DNA of 64,000 nucleotides from Paenibacillus sp. NEAU-GSW1 (lineage in GTDB: Bacteria; Bacillota; Bacilli; Paenibacillales; Paenibacillaceae), in the NCBI RefSeq assembly GCF_009737085.1, contig NZ_WOVL01000021.1, positions 28,176-92,175 of the forward strand, in the 5' to 3' direction. This document shows positions 43,187 through 52,017 of the stretch, piece by piece; the stretch's first letter is position 1, and every line of letters begins with the position of its first letter. The notes under the pieces were generated by a model. That model saw only the letters and a program-made list of their open reading frames with translations. It searched no databases and was not told the origin of the DNA. The position numbers and the translations under genes were made by a program.

Positions 43187-45268
43187 ATGACGACGAATCA
43201 AAAAGGGACAAACCAGTATACGTATTTCAAACGTCCATTCGGCATTGCAAATAAAAACTACACGGCTGCCGTACAAGCCTCTGCACGCACTAGCGAACAG
43301 CTTGTACCGGCTGGGGACAATGACTCCGCCTATTTTCGGTCGCTGGAAGCTGCCGGCATTCGGCTCAATGAGCGGCAAATCGCCGCTGTCCGTCATTCGG
43401 ACGGCCCTTTGCTGACACTTGCGGGAGCCGGCTCCGGCAAAACGTCCGTGCTCGTGTGCCGCACGGGCTATTTGTTGTCCGTGCGCGGCGTGCAGCCGCA
43501 TCAGCTGCTGCTCATGACCTTCTCGAAAAAAGCGGCCGAGGAAATGAAGGAGCGGATTGCCCGGCTCCCTCATATTGGCGAGAGCGCAGCATCTGCTATC
43601 GAGGCGCGCACATTTCACGCCTTCTGCCTGCTGCTGTTGCGGCGCAACGGCTTCAAACAGACGATTTTGGGCGAAAGCGGCCGCAAACAAATCTTTTTTA
43701 AGAAGCTGCTGCGCGAGCGCAATTTGCATGATACGTATCAGCCGGAGACGCTTATAGCAATGCTGTCTGCGTACAAGCTGGAGCTGGTCGAAGTCGGCGA
43801 ATTGCCGGAATCAACCGAGGAAGAACAGCAACTGAAAGGGCTGTTCCAGCTGTATGAGACATGGAAAAACGAAGCCCATTTGATCGATTATGACGATATG
43901 CTGCTCTACGCCTATAAGCTGCTGCTGCAAGACGAACGGCTGCTGCAATCGCTTCGCAACCGATTCCGCTACATCATGATCGACGAGTTTCAGGATACCA
44001 ATAAAGTCCAATATGAATTGATCAAGCTGCTCGTTGAACCACGCCGCAATCTAATGGTTGTCGGCGACGACGATCAGACGATCTACTCGTTCAACGGCGC
44101 GCGCAACGATTACATTTTGAACTTTGAGAAGCAGTTCCCCGGCGCAACGAGCGTCGTGCTGGACGTCAATTACCGCTCCGGCTCCGGAATCGTCGGCCTT
44201 GGCAACGCCGTCATCCGCCATAACAAGCGGCGCAGAAGCAAAACGCTGCAAACCGCCAAGCCGCACGGAACGCCGCCTGTTTTTGCCCGGCCGGGCAATT
44301 CCGATGACGAGGCAGAGCTCATTGTCGGCACTATACTGGCGAAGCAAGCCAAAGGCGCTTGCCGATATGGCGACATCGCCGTTCTGTTTCGCACAGCGAG
44401 CAGCAGCCGGGCGGTGTTCGACCAGCTTGTCCTGCGCCAAGTGCCGTTTATCGACTACGGCGGCGGCGATTCGTTCTACGAGCAAGCGATCATCAGGCCA
44501 GTCATCGCGCATCTTCGACTGTCATTGGAGCGCCGCAATTTCGATGCCATGGAGATGATGCTCGCTACGCTTTATGTCAGCCCGGAGCAAGCGATGAACT
44601 TCATATGGAACGAGGAGAAGAAGCAGGCGAAAAAATGGCCGCTCATCCATTTGACCCGTTTTCCGATGATCAAGGAGTTTCATAAAGAAAAAATTAAAGA
44701 ACGGATAAAGCTGATCCGCTCGCTTGAAACGATGCGTCCGGACATGGCGATCCGAATGCTGCGAACCAGCTTTTACGATCAGTTTCTTGAGGCCGGGAGA
44801 GGGACAGCCTCATTGACTGAGCATAAGGAATCGCTGAAAGAAATGCTCGACGAGCTGGAAGCAGCCGCCAAACGATTCGAACGGATCGAGCCGTTCCTCG
44901 CTTTTATCGACGAAATCGCCGCCAAGCGAGATGAGATGAAGCTGTTGAAGCTCGACAGCCGCAATGCGGACGCCGTTAATTTTATGACGATCCACAAATC
45001 AAAGGGGCTCGAATTCCCGGTCGTGTTCGTCTGCGGCTTCTCCGAGGGCATCCTGCCGCACAGCTCCGCGCTGGCCGTCGAGAAGAACAATGACCGCAGC
45101 GCGCTGCAAACCGGCGACAACAAAGCCGAAGCGGCGCTGGAGGAAGAAAGACGACTCGCTTACGTCGCCGTCACTAGGGCGCAGGAAGAGCTGTATATCA
45201 GCTCTCCGGCCTATTATCGGGGCAAGCCCGCTGCCGTATCGCCATTTCTGATCTCGGCGTACGACTGA
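43187..45268 (+). CDS. UvrD/Rep-family ATP-dependent DNA helicase
   Basis: A 693-residue superfamily 1A helicase. Walker A is GAGSGKT at 80-86 within LTLAGAGSGKTSVLVCRTGYLL. MTFSKKAAEEMKERI (motif Ia), MIDEFQDTNKVQYELIK (motif II), VVGDDDQTIYSFNGA (III), LDVNYRS (IV), NFMTIHKSKGLEFPVVFVCG (V) and LAYVAVTRAQEELYIS (VI) are all intact. It is shorter than PcrA/UvrD, lacks their C-terminal extension, and carries about 55 extra residues in front of the Q-motif. It is probably a second, accessory repair helicase. It ends before an unusual palindrome array. Confidence 0.92.
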   Translation: MTTNQKGTNQYTYFKRPFGIANKNYTAAVQASARTSEQLVPAGDNDSAYFRSLEAAGIRLNERQIAAVRHSDGPLLTLAGAGSGKTSVLVCRTGYLLSVRGVQPHQLLLMTFSKKAAEEMKERIARLPHIGESAASAIEARTFHAFCLLLLRRNGFKQTILGESGRKQIFFKKLLRERNLHDTYQPETLIAMLSAYKLELVEVGELPESTEEEQQLKGLFQLYETWKNEAHLIDYDDMLLYAYKLLLQDERLLQSLRNRFRYIMIDEFQDTNKVQYELIKLLVEPRRNLMVVGDDDQTIYSFNGARNDYILNFEKQFPGATSVVLDVNYRSGSGIVGLGNAVIRHNKRRRSKTLQTAKPHGTPPVFARPGNSDDEAELIVGTILAKQAKGACRYGDIAVLFRTASSSRAVFDQLVLRQVPFIDYGGGDSFYEQAIIRPVIAHLRLSLERRNFDAMEMMLATLYVSPEQAMNFIWNEEKKQAKKWPLIHLTRFPMIKEFHKEKIKERIKLIRSLETMRPDMAIRMLRTSFYDQFLEAGRGTASLTEHKESLKEMLDELEAAAKRFERIEPFLAFIDEIAAKRDEMKLLKLDSRNADAVNFMTIHKSKGLEFPVVFVCGFSEGILPHSSALAVEKNNDRSALQTGDNKAEAALEEERRLAYVAVTRAQEELYISSPAYYRGKPAAVSPFLISAYD

Positions 45269-45396
45269 TTCGCAAATGCCGTTCGGTACACTTGCTGGAT
45301 CCGTACGTTTGCCCAGGGGGCAGATGGGGTGCTCGGTTCGATCGGAGTGCTCGGGGTACTCGGGGTGCTCGGTTCGATCTTTCCGTCCCGCGATCA

Positions 45397-45600
45397 GCGA
45401 ACCCGGTTCGCTGTTTAACGAAACTAATTTCGCTCTTTGTACTCGAATCCGAGACGTACGCGGCATTAACGAAGCTAAATTCGCTATTAAAGAATTCGCT
45501 TTCTCGAATAGCGAATCTAGCTTCCCTGCTGTTCTCAACCTGCAGCAAACCGTGCTGTACAACGAATTTCCTTTCGCTATTTTGCGAACAAGCTTCGCTA
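45397..45600. repeat. array of GCGAA-type palindromes after the helicase gene
   Basis: Several short inverted repeats built on AGCGAA/TTCGCT are visible: AGCGAACCCGGTTCGCT (45397), AACGAAACTAATTTCGCT (45417), AACGAAGCTAAATTCGCT (45468), AGCGAATCTAGCTTC (45509), AACGAATTTCCTTTCGCT (45560) and GCGAACAAGCTTCGCT (45584). Many starts are about 51 bp apart. The whole gap 45269-45725 is without a credible gene. Confidence 0.75.
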
Positions 45601-45675
45601 ATGACCAAAGCAACCAAAACTGCAGCCCCAGTTGGACGAAAAACTGACTCACAAGCGGTCTAGCAGCAGCAAAAA

Positions 45676-45715
45676 CAAAAGGAATGGATCCCCAAAAGCG
45701 GAGCCATTCCTTTTG
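45676..45715. terminator. bidirectional terminator before ferritin
   Basis: CAAAAGGAATGG pairs with CCATTCCTTTTG around a short internal stem, with A/T tracts on both sides. Confidence 0.75.
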
Positions 45716-45725
45716 TTATCTTGTC

Positions 45726-46229
45726 TTATTCAGCCGGAGCCACAAACGTGCGCGATGCAAATTCGGCGTCCAGCATGTAGAATGCGTTGCTGTCCTTCTC
45801 GATCCGTTTCAGCTTCTGGATGATGCCGTCGAACAATGCTTCCTCTTCAACCTGCTCGTCGATGAACCATTTCAGGAAGTACATCGTCGCATGCTCGCGC
45901 TCGTTCAACGCCAAGTCCGCAAGGTCGTAGAAGCGTTTCGTATTTTGTTGCTCGTGCGCGTAACCGTGCTCGAACGCGTCCAGCATCGAATCGTACTCGT
46001 TCTTAGGCTCGCCCAGCGCGGTAAGCGTAGCGCGGCGATTGCGATCGTTCAGGAACTTGTATATTTTCATCGCATGAAAACGTTCTTCTTCAGCCTGAAT
46101 GATAAAGAAATTGGCAAATCCGTCCAGGCTTTCGTCCGAACAGTATGCAGCCATCGCTAGATACACATGCGCCGAATAGAATTCAAAGTTCATTTGATCG
46201 TTTAGAGCTTGAGCTAATTTATCATTCAT
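45726..46229 (-). CDS. ferritin
   Basis: A 167-residue four-helix iron storage protein of the FtnA type. Ferroxidase ligands are visible in NFEFYSAHVYLAMAAY (Glu near residue 17), FIIQAEEERFHAMKIYKFL (Glu-Glu and His) and FLKWFIDEQVEEEALF. Length and motif order are normal. AGAGGTG lies 7 bp upstream. It neighbours the Fur-box gene for a DUF1450 protein, giving a small iron-related cluster. Confidence 0.93.
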   Translation of the reverse strand: MNDKLAQALNDQMNFEFYSAHVYLAMAAYCSDESLDGFANFFIIQAEEERFHAMKIYKFLNDRNRRATLTALGEPKNEYDSMLDAFEHGYAHEQQNTKRFYDLADLALNEREHATMYFLKWFIDEQVEEEALFDGIIQKLKRIEKDSNAFYMLDAEFASRTFVAPAE

Positions 46230-46328
46230 CGCTATGCACCTCTGCTTTCTAGAATTATTCTTATTCTAACACAACTATAAGGGGCGGCAAAAGCCACCCC
46301 CTGTAAATTTATCCAATATGAAACGAAA

Positions 46329-46550
46329 TTAACCGATCATTCGTTTCAATTCTTTATACAATTTATCCGCCGACGACGCGCTGACTGTATCTGATTTGAT
46401 CATGACAAAGCAGGCATTTTTACATGTTTTACAGTTTCCGAGGCAATCTTTCTTCTTCATCTTAACATCGGGAAATTTCGATTTCATCGATTTGTAAACC
46501 GGTTTTGTCCCGTTGTTTTTCATATTGCGCGTACAATACTTAATTTTCAT
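46329..46550 (-). CDS. DUF1450-like small cysteine protein under a Fur box
   Basis: A 73-residue protein starting MKIKYCTRNMKNNGTK. The motif DCLGNCKTCKNACFVMIKSD gives C-x4-C-x2-C-x4-C spacing, with a further Cys6. It matches the DUF1450/YuzB-type family, related to thioredoxin-like [2Fe-2S] ferredoxins, so an iron-sulfur or metal site is likely. The start has GAGGTG 6 bp upstream. A nearly perfect Fur box 53 bp above the start implies induction under iron starvation. Confidence 0.82.
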   Translation of the reverse strand: MKIKYCTRNMKNNGTKPVYKSMKSKFPDVKMKKKDCLGNCKTCKNACFVMIKSDTVSASSADKLYKELKRMIG

Positions 46551-46602
46551 TCCATTCACCTCGGAGCCGCTATCTGTGTCGGCGTAATGACCACATCTCA
46601 AA

Positions 46603-46617
46603 TGATATTAATTATCA
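46603..46617. promoter_or_regulatory. Fur box
   Basis: TGATATTAATTATCA differs from the 7-1-7 consensus TGATAATNATTATCA at one position, and the flanks extend the palindrome (AATGATA / TATCATT). It lies 53 bp upstream of the DUF1450-like gene and just after the protease gene end. Confidence 0.8.
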
Positions 46618-46651
46618 TTCCCGATGTCAATAGCTGGGCGAGGGAAATCGT

Positions 46652-48076
46652 CTATTTTTTTAGCACTTCTAGTCCTTTTAGCAGCTGCGTGTCCTCATTC
46701 TCGAGCTTTTCTTTCAGCCGCTCCAAAATGCGATATGCCGTCTTATCGTTGTAGAGGCCGTTGACCGGCAGCATCTCATCAGCTTGGAAGCGGCGCAGCG
46801 CATCCTCCGTCTCCGCTTCGAAGAGTCCTTCCCTCCCTGTCGGCGTATAGCCCAGCACCTCAAGCATCGTTTGCAGCGTTTTGACATCTTCTCCATAGCT
46901 GCCCGATTTCATCTCGCTGCCAAGCGGCAGCGGACGAAGCGATGCATACGCAGGCAGAGTGACTTCGATATCCGGTGCAACCCCTGCTTTGTGAATCCAG
47001 GTGCCGCCGGGCGTTTTCCACTGTGCCTCTGTCAAACTTAGCACCGAGCCGTCTTTAAACTGCTGAAAAGCTTGCACGACCCCTTTGCCATACGTTTTCT
47101 CGCCAACGACAGTCGCTCCCGCCGATTCTTTCAATGCCGCAGTCAGCACCTCGCTCGCGCTGGCCGATTGCCCGTTGACAAGCACAACGATCGGGATGGT
47201 CCATTCTTTCTCCTGCTTCGACTTATACGTAATGATCTTACGCTCATTTTTGTACACAACTTGAAGAACGGTTTTATCCTTCGGCACCAGCTGATTAGCG
47301 ATTTCCAGCGTCGATTGCAGAAGGCCGCCCGGATTGGAACGCAGATCAAGCAGCAGCTTGTTCATTCCTTGTTGTTGCAGCGCATCGGCTGCTTCCTTAA
47401 ACTCGTCGCCTGTTTTTTGAGCAAATCGGCTGATCGTAATATGGCCTACGCCGTCCTCCAGCATCTCGGATGTAACCGTATGTACCGGAATCGCTTCGCG
47501 GACCAGCTTGATTTCGATTGGTTCGGCTTGATTGCCGCGCTGCAGCGTCAGCTTCACTTCCGTTCCTTCCTCGCCTCTCAGCAGTCCGATCAAATCCTCG
47601 AACGACTTGCCTGCTATTTTATCCCCATCGACCGCGGTAATGATGTCCTCCGGTTTAACGCCGCCCCGCTCAGCGGGCGCTCCCTTCGTAAGCTCAGTGA
47701 CGACAAACTGGCCGTCTTCTTCTCTTACCGTTGCTCCGACCCCGGAAAACTCGCCCTCGTACCCTTGCGTGTAAGCGTCGCCTGCTTCTTTTATCAGATA
47801 CCTCGAGTAAGGATCCTCAAGCGAGGCAACCATACCTTCCGACGCCCCGTTTAACAGCTCATCCGGCTCTGCGCCGCTTAAGTAAGCGTCCATAATCGTA
47901 TTGTAAGATATGGCAAAATTGCGGAAAGCCGGTTCCTTGATCATCGGATACTGCTTGCCCATCCACAGATAGCCAAGCCCAAAACCGATTCCAATACTGA
48001 GTATTGCGCCAAGCATAGCAAAAGCAATTACCCGCTGCTTAGCCACATCATTCGTAAAATATTTCACTTCCGTCAC
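46652..48076 (-). CDS. carboxy-terminal processing protease (S41, CtpA/CtpB type)
   Basis: A 474-residue membrane-anchored protease. A single N-terminal helix covers about residues 15-38. The PDZ domain is about 110-190 (GVGATVREEDGQFVVTELTKGAPAERGG). The S41 catalytic domain has Ser306 in NGQSASASEVLTAALKE and Lys331 in TYGKGVVQ. A peptidoglycan-binding domain follows (SYGEDVKTLQTMLEVLGYTP...). This layout is that of Bacillus CtpA/CtpB, which act on the outer face of the membrane, CtpB in sporulation signalling. The start is GTG, either at 48076 or three codons later. Confidence 0.92.
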   Translation of the reverse strand: MTEVKYFTNDVAKQRVIAFAMLGAILSIGIGFGLGYLWMGKQYPMIKEPAFRNFAISYNTIMDAYLSGAEPDELLNGASEGMVASLEDPYSRYLIKEAGDAYTQGYEGEFSGVGATVREEDGQFVVTELTKGAPAERGGVKPEDIITAVDGDKIAGKSFEDLIGLLRGEEGTEVKLTLQRGNQAEPIEIKLVREAIPVHTVTSEMLEDGVGHITISRFAQKTGDEFKEAADALQQQGMNKLLLDLRSNPGGLLQSTLEIANQLVPKDKTVLQVVYKNERKIITYKSKQEKEWTIPIVVLVNGQSASASEVLTAALKESAGATVVGEKTYGKGVVQAFQQFKDGSVLSLTEAQWKTPGGTWIHKAGVAPDIEVTLPAYASLRPLPLGSEMKSGSYGEDVKTLQTMLEVLGYTPTGREGLFEAETEDALRRFQADEMLPVNGLYNDKTAYRILERLKEKLENEDTQLLKGLEVLKK

Positions 48077-48142
48077 TCCCGCTTCCTAAATGTCCTTCTT
48101 TACTGTAGCTCATTTGAGGGCGACGGAGCAAACGGACCGGGA

Positions 48143-49129
48143 TTACAGCTCCACACGCGATTTCGTCCGAGCCGATTTCAAGCACGCTTCCAGCACGATC
48201 ATACCGGCACGCGGATCGTCCTCGCCGACAGCAGGCTCCGCTTCGCCGCGAACGACTTTTGCAAACCGGTCTGCCTGCAGCGAATAGGTATTCAAATCAA
48301 ATGGACCTTCCACACGTTCCCCATCCTTTGCATAAACGATAAATTGATCGTTTTCGCCAGGAGCGAACGCATTAGGCAATTCGATTCGGCCTTCCGTCCC
48401 GAGCACCTCCAAGCGATTGCGCTCGGCAGCCCACATCCCGCAATCGAACGTTAGCGCGATATTGCCGGGAAACTCAAGTATACCCGAGGACATCATGTCC
48501 ACATTGTCATGCTGCTCCGAGAAAAAGGCATGCATCGTCGCTGCAACAGGCTCTTGGCCTAGCAAAAGGCGAGCTGCGCTGATTGGATAACAGCCGACGT
48601 CGTATAACGAACCGCCGCCCCATTCCGCTTTGTATCGCACATTGTTCGCATCGGCAGCATTATTGAATGTGAACGCTCCGGAAATGGCCCGCAGCTCGCC
48701 GATTTCACCGGAAGCGATAATTTCTTGTATGCGCGTATAACGCGGATGATGGCGATACATGAACGCTTCAGCGAGAACAACTCCCGCCTTACGGCAAGCA
48801 TCGATCATTTCCTGCGCTTCCGCAGCGGTCAGCGCAATCGGCTTCTCGCATAACACATGCTTGCCGGCTTCCGCCGCTTTAATCGTCCACTCTTTGTGCA
48901 TATGATTCGGCAGCGGAATATAGACGGCATCAATATCGGCGTCAGCCAACAACTCCTCATAGGATCCGTAAGCTTTCGCTATGCCAAGATTAGCCGCAGC
49001 CTCCTCCGCTTTCGCAATTCCGCGGCTGGCGATCGCCGTGACCTCTCCCAGCTCGGATTGCTGGATGCCGGGAATGACCTTATGTATCGCAATCCATGCG
49101 CTGCTCATAATTCCCCATCTTAATTTCAT
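48143..49129 (-). CDS. Gfo/Idh/MocA family oxidoreductase
   Basis: A 328-residue NAD(P)-dependent dehydrogenase. The N-terminal Rossmann fold carries the short motif WGIMSSAWIA. Family core signatures are AVYIPLPNHMHKEWTIKAAEAGKHVLCEKPIALTAAEA (with the EKP lysine) and EAFMYRHHPRYTRIQEI. A beta-sheet substrate domain completes it. It probably oxidises or reduces a sugar or inositol-like compound of unknown identity. The start MKLRWGIMSS has GAGGAGG 8 bp upstream. Confidence 0.9.
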   Translation of the reverse strand: MKLRWGIMSSAWIAIHKVIPGIQQSELGEVTAIASRGIAKAEEAAANLGIAKAYGSYEELLADADIDAVYIPLPNHMHKEWTIKAAEAGKHVLCEKPIALTAAEAQEMIDACRKAGVVLAEAFMYRHHPRYTRIQEIIASGEIGELRAISGAFTFNNAADANNVRYKAEWGGGSLYDVGCYPISAARLLLGQEPVAATMHAFFSEQHDNVDMMSSGILEFPGNIALTFDCGMWAAERNRLEVLGTEGRIELPNAFAPGENDQFIVYAKDGERVEGPFDLNTYSLQADRFAKVVRGEAEPAVGEDDPRAGMIVLEACLKSARTKSRVEL

Positions 49130-49262
49130 GAATGAATCCTCCTCGAAAAACGTTATTCGCATTGCAACGTTTTCATTATACCCTATTGTTGCCAATCTCT
49201 TGTACCTCGCTTTTATTTTCGTTACAATGTGGCTAGTTAAAGAGAGGAGCTAGACTGCAATT

Positions 49263-50060
49263 ATGTATAAATTAATCGCTATCGATGTCGACGACACTAT
49301 ACTGAACGATAAACTGGTCGTAACCGAAGGAACGAAGGCAGCAATGGAGCAAGCGATCGCTCAAGGCGTTACCGTAACGCTCGCGACCGGACGCATGTAT
49401 GCCTCCGCCCGTAAAATCGCCGAACAAATCAACTTGAACGTGCCGATTATTACGTACCAAGGCTCGCTTGTCAAAACGCTGCTGGACGGCAAAGTGCTTT
49501 ACGAGCGCAGCGTGCCTGCGGACATTACAAAGCTGCTCTATCAATTCGCCAAAGATAAAGGACTGCATTTGCAATTTTATGTAGATGATATTTTGTATGT
49601 AACGGAAGACAACGACCGCGCAAAAGGCTATTCCGCCAATTCCAAAATTCCATATATTGTAGCCGACGATGTTGAAGCGCTGCTCGACAAGCCGAATACG
49701 AAGCTTCTAATGATCGACGAACCGGCGTATCTGGATGAGATCGCTGCCGAGCTCAAGCCATTAATCGGAGATACCGTCCATATGACGAAATCGAAGGCGC
49801 ACTACTTGGAATTTACGCATAAAGAGGGAACTAAGGGCCATGCGCTTCGCTTCATGGCAGAGCACCTCGGCTGCACCATCGAGCAGACGATTGCGATCGG
49901 CGATGCTTGGAATGACCGAGAAATGATCGAAGCCGCCGGCCTCGGCGTCGCAATGGGCAATGCTGTGCCTGCGCTGAAGGAGCTTGCCGACTACGTTACG
50001 TTGTCCAACAATGAGGATGGCGTAAAGCATGTCATTGAGAAGTTTGTGTTGAACGTTTAA
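49263..50060 (+). CDS. Cof-type HAD-IIB family phosphatase
   Basis: A 265-residue haloacid dehalogenase-like hydrolase. Motif I is AIDVDDTILNDKL (nucleophile Asp near residue 8), motif II is TLATGRMY, the Lys of motif III is in KGHALRFMAEHLG, and motif IV is AIGDAWNDREMIEAAGLGVAMGNA. It has a type IIB cap between motifs II and III. Members dephosphorylate sugar phosphates, pyridoxal phosphate or FMN. The substrate here is open. Confidence 0.92.
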   Translation: MYKLIAIDVDDTILNDKLVVTEGTKAAMEQAIAQGVTVTLATGRMYASARKIAEQINLNVPIITYQGSLVKTLLDGKVLYERSVPADITKLLYQFAKDKGLHLQFYVDDILYVTEDNDRAKGYSANSKIPYIVADDVEALLDKPNTKLLMIDEPAYLDEIAAELKPLIGDTVHMTKSKAHYLEFTHKEGTKGHALRFMAEHLGCTIEQTIAIGDAWNDREMIEAAGLGVAMGNAVPALKELADYVTLSNNEDGVKHVIEKFVLNV

Positions 50061-50075
50061 TCCTATCAGAAAAAA

Positions 50076-50215
50076 TGGGGCTGCCTCAGAAGTCATTAAA
50101 TTGACGATGAGCCGGCCCTTCTTATATTTTTGGTTAAATCGCAACCTGCGCATTCAAATGTTCTTCCGATCTCATGATGGCGACATAGGATTAACGTAAG
50201 ACTTCTGTAAAACAG
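50076..50215. repeat. copy of the dispersed short element (left part)
   Basis: An imperfect hairpin (GGGGCTGCC ... GGCCC, 50085-50120) is followed by GCAACCTGCGCA and TTCAAATGTTCTTCCGATCT. The same order occurs at 63690-63760 (hairpin and GCAACCTGCGCA) and at 60119-60215 (GGGGCTGTCC, GCAACTGCGCA, GAATGTTCTTACGATC). Confidence 0.6.
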
Positions 50216-50256
50216 AACACCATAATCGAAAGCGTATAAGTTAAAATCAACAATAC

Positions 50257-51200
50257 TTTAACCTGAATCCGTGATATAAATTTATGAAAAACGTAGTTCG
50301 AAAGAGAAAAACACATGTCCAAAAGAATGCGGATGATTCCATTGACATGAGCCTTCGATACGCGTGGTGCATCATGAACCTGCCGATCCTCGTACGTTTA
50401 GATGATGGTAATGATGCTGCTGATAATGTGAATCTACTGTTGGACCAAGAAGCTGACTTTATTATTAAACGGAATCCTCGTAAGGAGTTGCCGGAGCAAT
50501 GGCTCGATTTTGCTAAGTATGATGGGCGTCATATTGAAATGCGAGTAGGTAAGGATATCTATCTGGGCTCTATCGTTGTTCAACCAGAGCGATTCATTTA
50601 AGTCTGTTCGAATGGTCTACCGAGTGACAGTGCGTACCATAGAGCGAGATGGTCAGGCGCTTCTTATCCCTGATATTGAGCTTTCGCTGTATTGGACAAC
50701 GCTTGAATGTTCAGAGGAACAAGTTGTCGATCTGTACAAAGACCATGCAACAAGTGAGCAATTCCACAGCGAAATTAAATCTGAGCTTGACCTCAAACGT
50801 CTTCCCTCAGGCATATGGGGCTTTTTGCTTACAACATGCTTCGATTAATTGGACAAATTGCATTGACTGACTTAGATGCACCGACGAAGAAGAAGGTATT
50901 TCGTCAACGAATTCGAACGGTGATTCAAGATCTTATGCTCATCTCCGCGCGGTTCGTAAAACATGCAAGAGGTTTAAAGCTTTGTTTCGGAAGATAGAGC
51001 CCTTGGTTCCCGCAGCTACGGCGATTATATCTTCATTTTAGCTAAAGAGAGAACTATTTACGCCAAAGCAGAACCCTTAATAGCAAAGGGTCTGCTTTGA
51101 GTTACCCATTACAGCTACATTTATATTCTGGTTCAGAATGGAAGCCAATCCAATGTGCCATGTTGCGATGAATAGTGAGATGTCACGGATTCAGGTTTAA
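50257..51200 (+). mobile_element. internally deleted IS1380-family element with TIRs and target duplication
   Basis: Inverted ends CCTGAATCCGTGA (from 50262) and TCACGGATTCAGG (to 51195) are flanked on both sides by TTTAA (50257-50261 and 51196-51200). The direct repeat is the expected target duplication. The element is about 934 bp long, roughly half the usual IS1380 length, and its transposase is fragmentary. It is therefore non-autonomous, but its ends are intact. Confidence 0.8.
50284..50997 (+). pseudogene. IS1380-family transposase remnant
   Basis: Three overlapping frames encode consecutive parts of one transposase: LPILVRLDDGNDAADNVNLLL and ADFIIKRNPRKELPEQWL in the first, YRVTVRTIERDGQALLIPDIE and HATSEQFHSEIKSELDLKRLPSG in the second, and NMLRLIGQIALTD and RIRTVIQDLMLISARFVKHARG in the third. 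Two frameshifts (near 50590 and 50825) and loss of the N-terminal half make it inactive. Confidence 0.85.
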
Positions 51201-51315
51201 AATTACCACAAATATAGTTGCGGTAAATACTGGATGAAATTACGTTATAATTAATTGTATTGTCTTATAAAATTATCTTTGTAAATTGCGTTTATTAATC
51301 GAGGGAGTCTATTTC

Positions 51316-51885
51316 ATGAAGAGAAGATACTGTATTTTGTTAGTAATATTATTTTTTCTATCAATATTTATAATAATGACTCTAAGTGAAGATAAGCAAG
51401 ACCTGCATTGGATTGAAAAGAAGATTATACAAAAAGACGATACATTTAAGGCTATAATATATACACAAACAAAGAAACCTTATATTTACGTATTCTATAA
51501 AAGCAATTCGAATTCTATTGGACTTGGATTAATTGAAGTAAGTGGGAGAAATCAAACTCATATTTTCGGCACAGTACCGATAGATTCAAATATTGGTTTT
51601 ACATATGGTAGTGGGGAATCTAAGAAACTCAGTCAATATATTTTGTATGGTGCAATATCTAATACCGAAATAACACAAGTTCTTGTTAAAGGTACTTTAA
51701 GTAATTTAGTTAAGAACAATGAGTTTTATTTATGGTTTCACATTTCTGAACAACCCTTCAACTCTACTTCAATAATGGCTAGAGATCGAGCGGGCGTAAT
51801 AGTATTTGAAAAAGAAAAGAGATCTATAGTTAGATTAAATAAAAGTGTACTCGAAGTAAACACCGTTTCTCTTAGATTCACTTGA
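51316..51885 (+). CDS. AT-rich orphan gene, membrane-anchored or secreted protein
   Basis: A 189-residue protein with an N-terminal hydrophobic helix (RRYCILLVILFFLSIFIIM) and an extracytoplasmic part that looks beta-rich. No cysteine after the anchor and no motif I recognise. The start MKRRYCILL has GAGGGAG 8 bp upstream; the longer frame from 51286 is less likely. Its base composition is clearly more AT-rich than the neighbours and the codons are A/T-ending. It lies directly beside the IS1380 remnant, so it was probably acquired by transfer. Function unknown. Confidence 0.7.
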   Translation: MKRRYCILLVILFFLSIFIIMTLSEDKQDLHWIEKKIIQKDDTFKAIIYTQTKKPYIYVFYKSNSNSIGLGLIEVSGRNQTHIFGTVPIDSNIGFTYGSGESKKLSQYILYGAISNTEITQVLVKGTLSNLVKNNEFYLWFHISEQPFNSTSIMARDRAGVIVFEKEKRSIVRLNKSVLEVNTVSLRFT

Positions 51886-51978
51886 ATAAGAAAAAAAGGA
51901 ACCTTTTTCACGAAATACTCGTTGTTCTCGTTATCCGTTTTACGCCCATAAAGTTCCATAATGCGATTAAAAACACAA

Positions 51979-52013
51979 AAAAGCCGGAACGGCCATGACG
52001 GCCCTTCCGGCTT
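51979..52013 (-). terminator. terminator of the sulfate transport operon
   Basis: AAGCCGGAA.GGCC pairs with GGCC.TTCCGGCTT, and on the minus strand T6 follows. It overlaps the end of sbp. Confidence 0.85.
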
Positions 52014-52017
52014 TCCC

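Noticed and set aside
45276..45663. several overlapping frames of 120-140 codons on both strands
   Set aside because: They lie in the palindrome array and differ only by frame; none has a good start or a domain.
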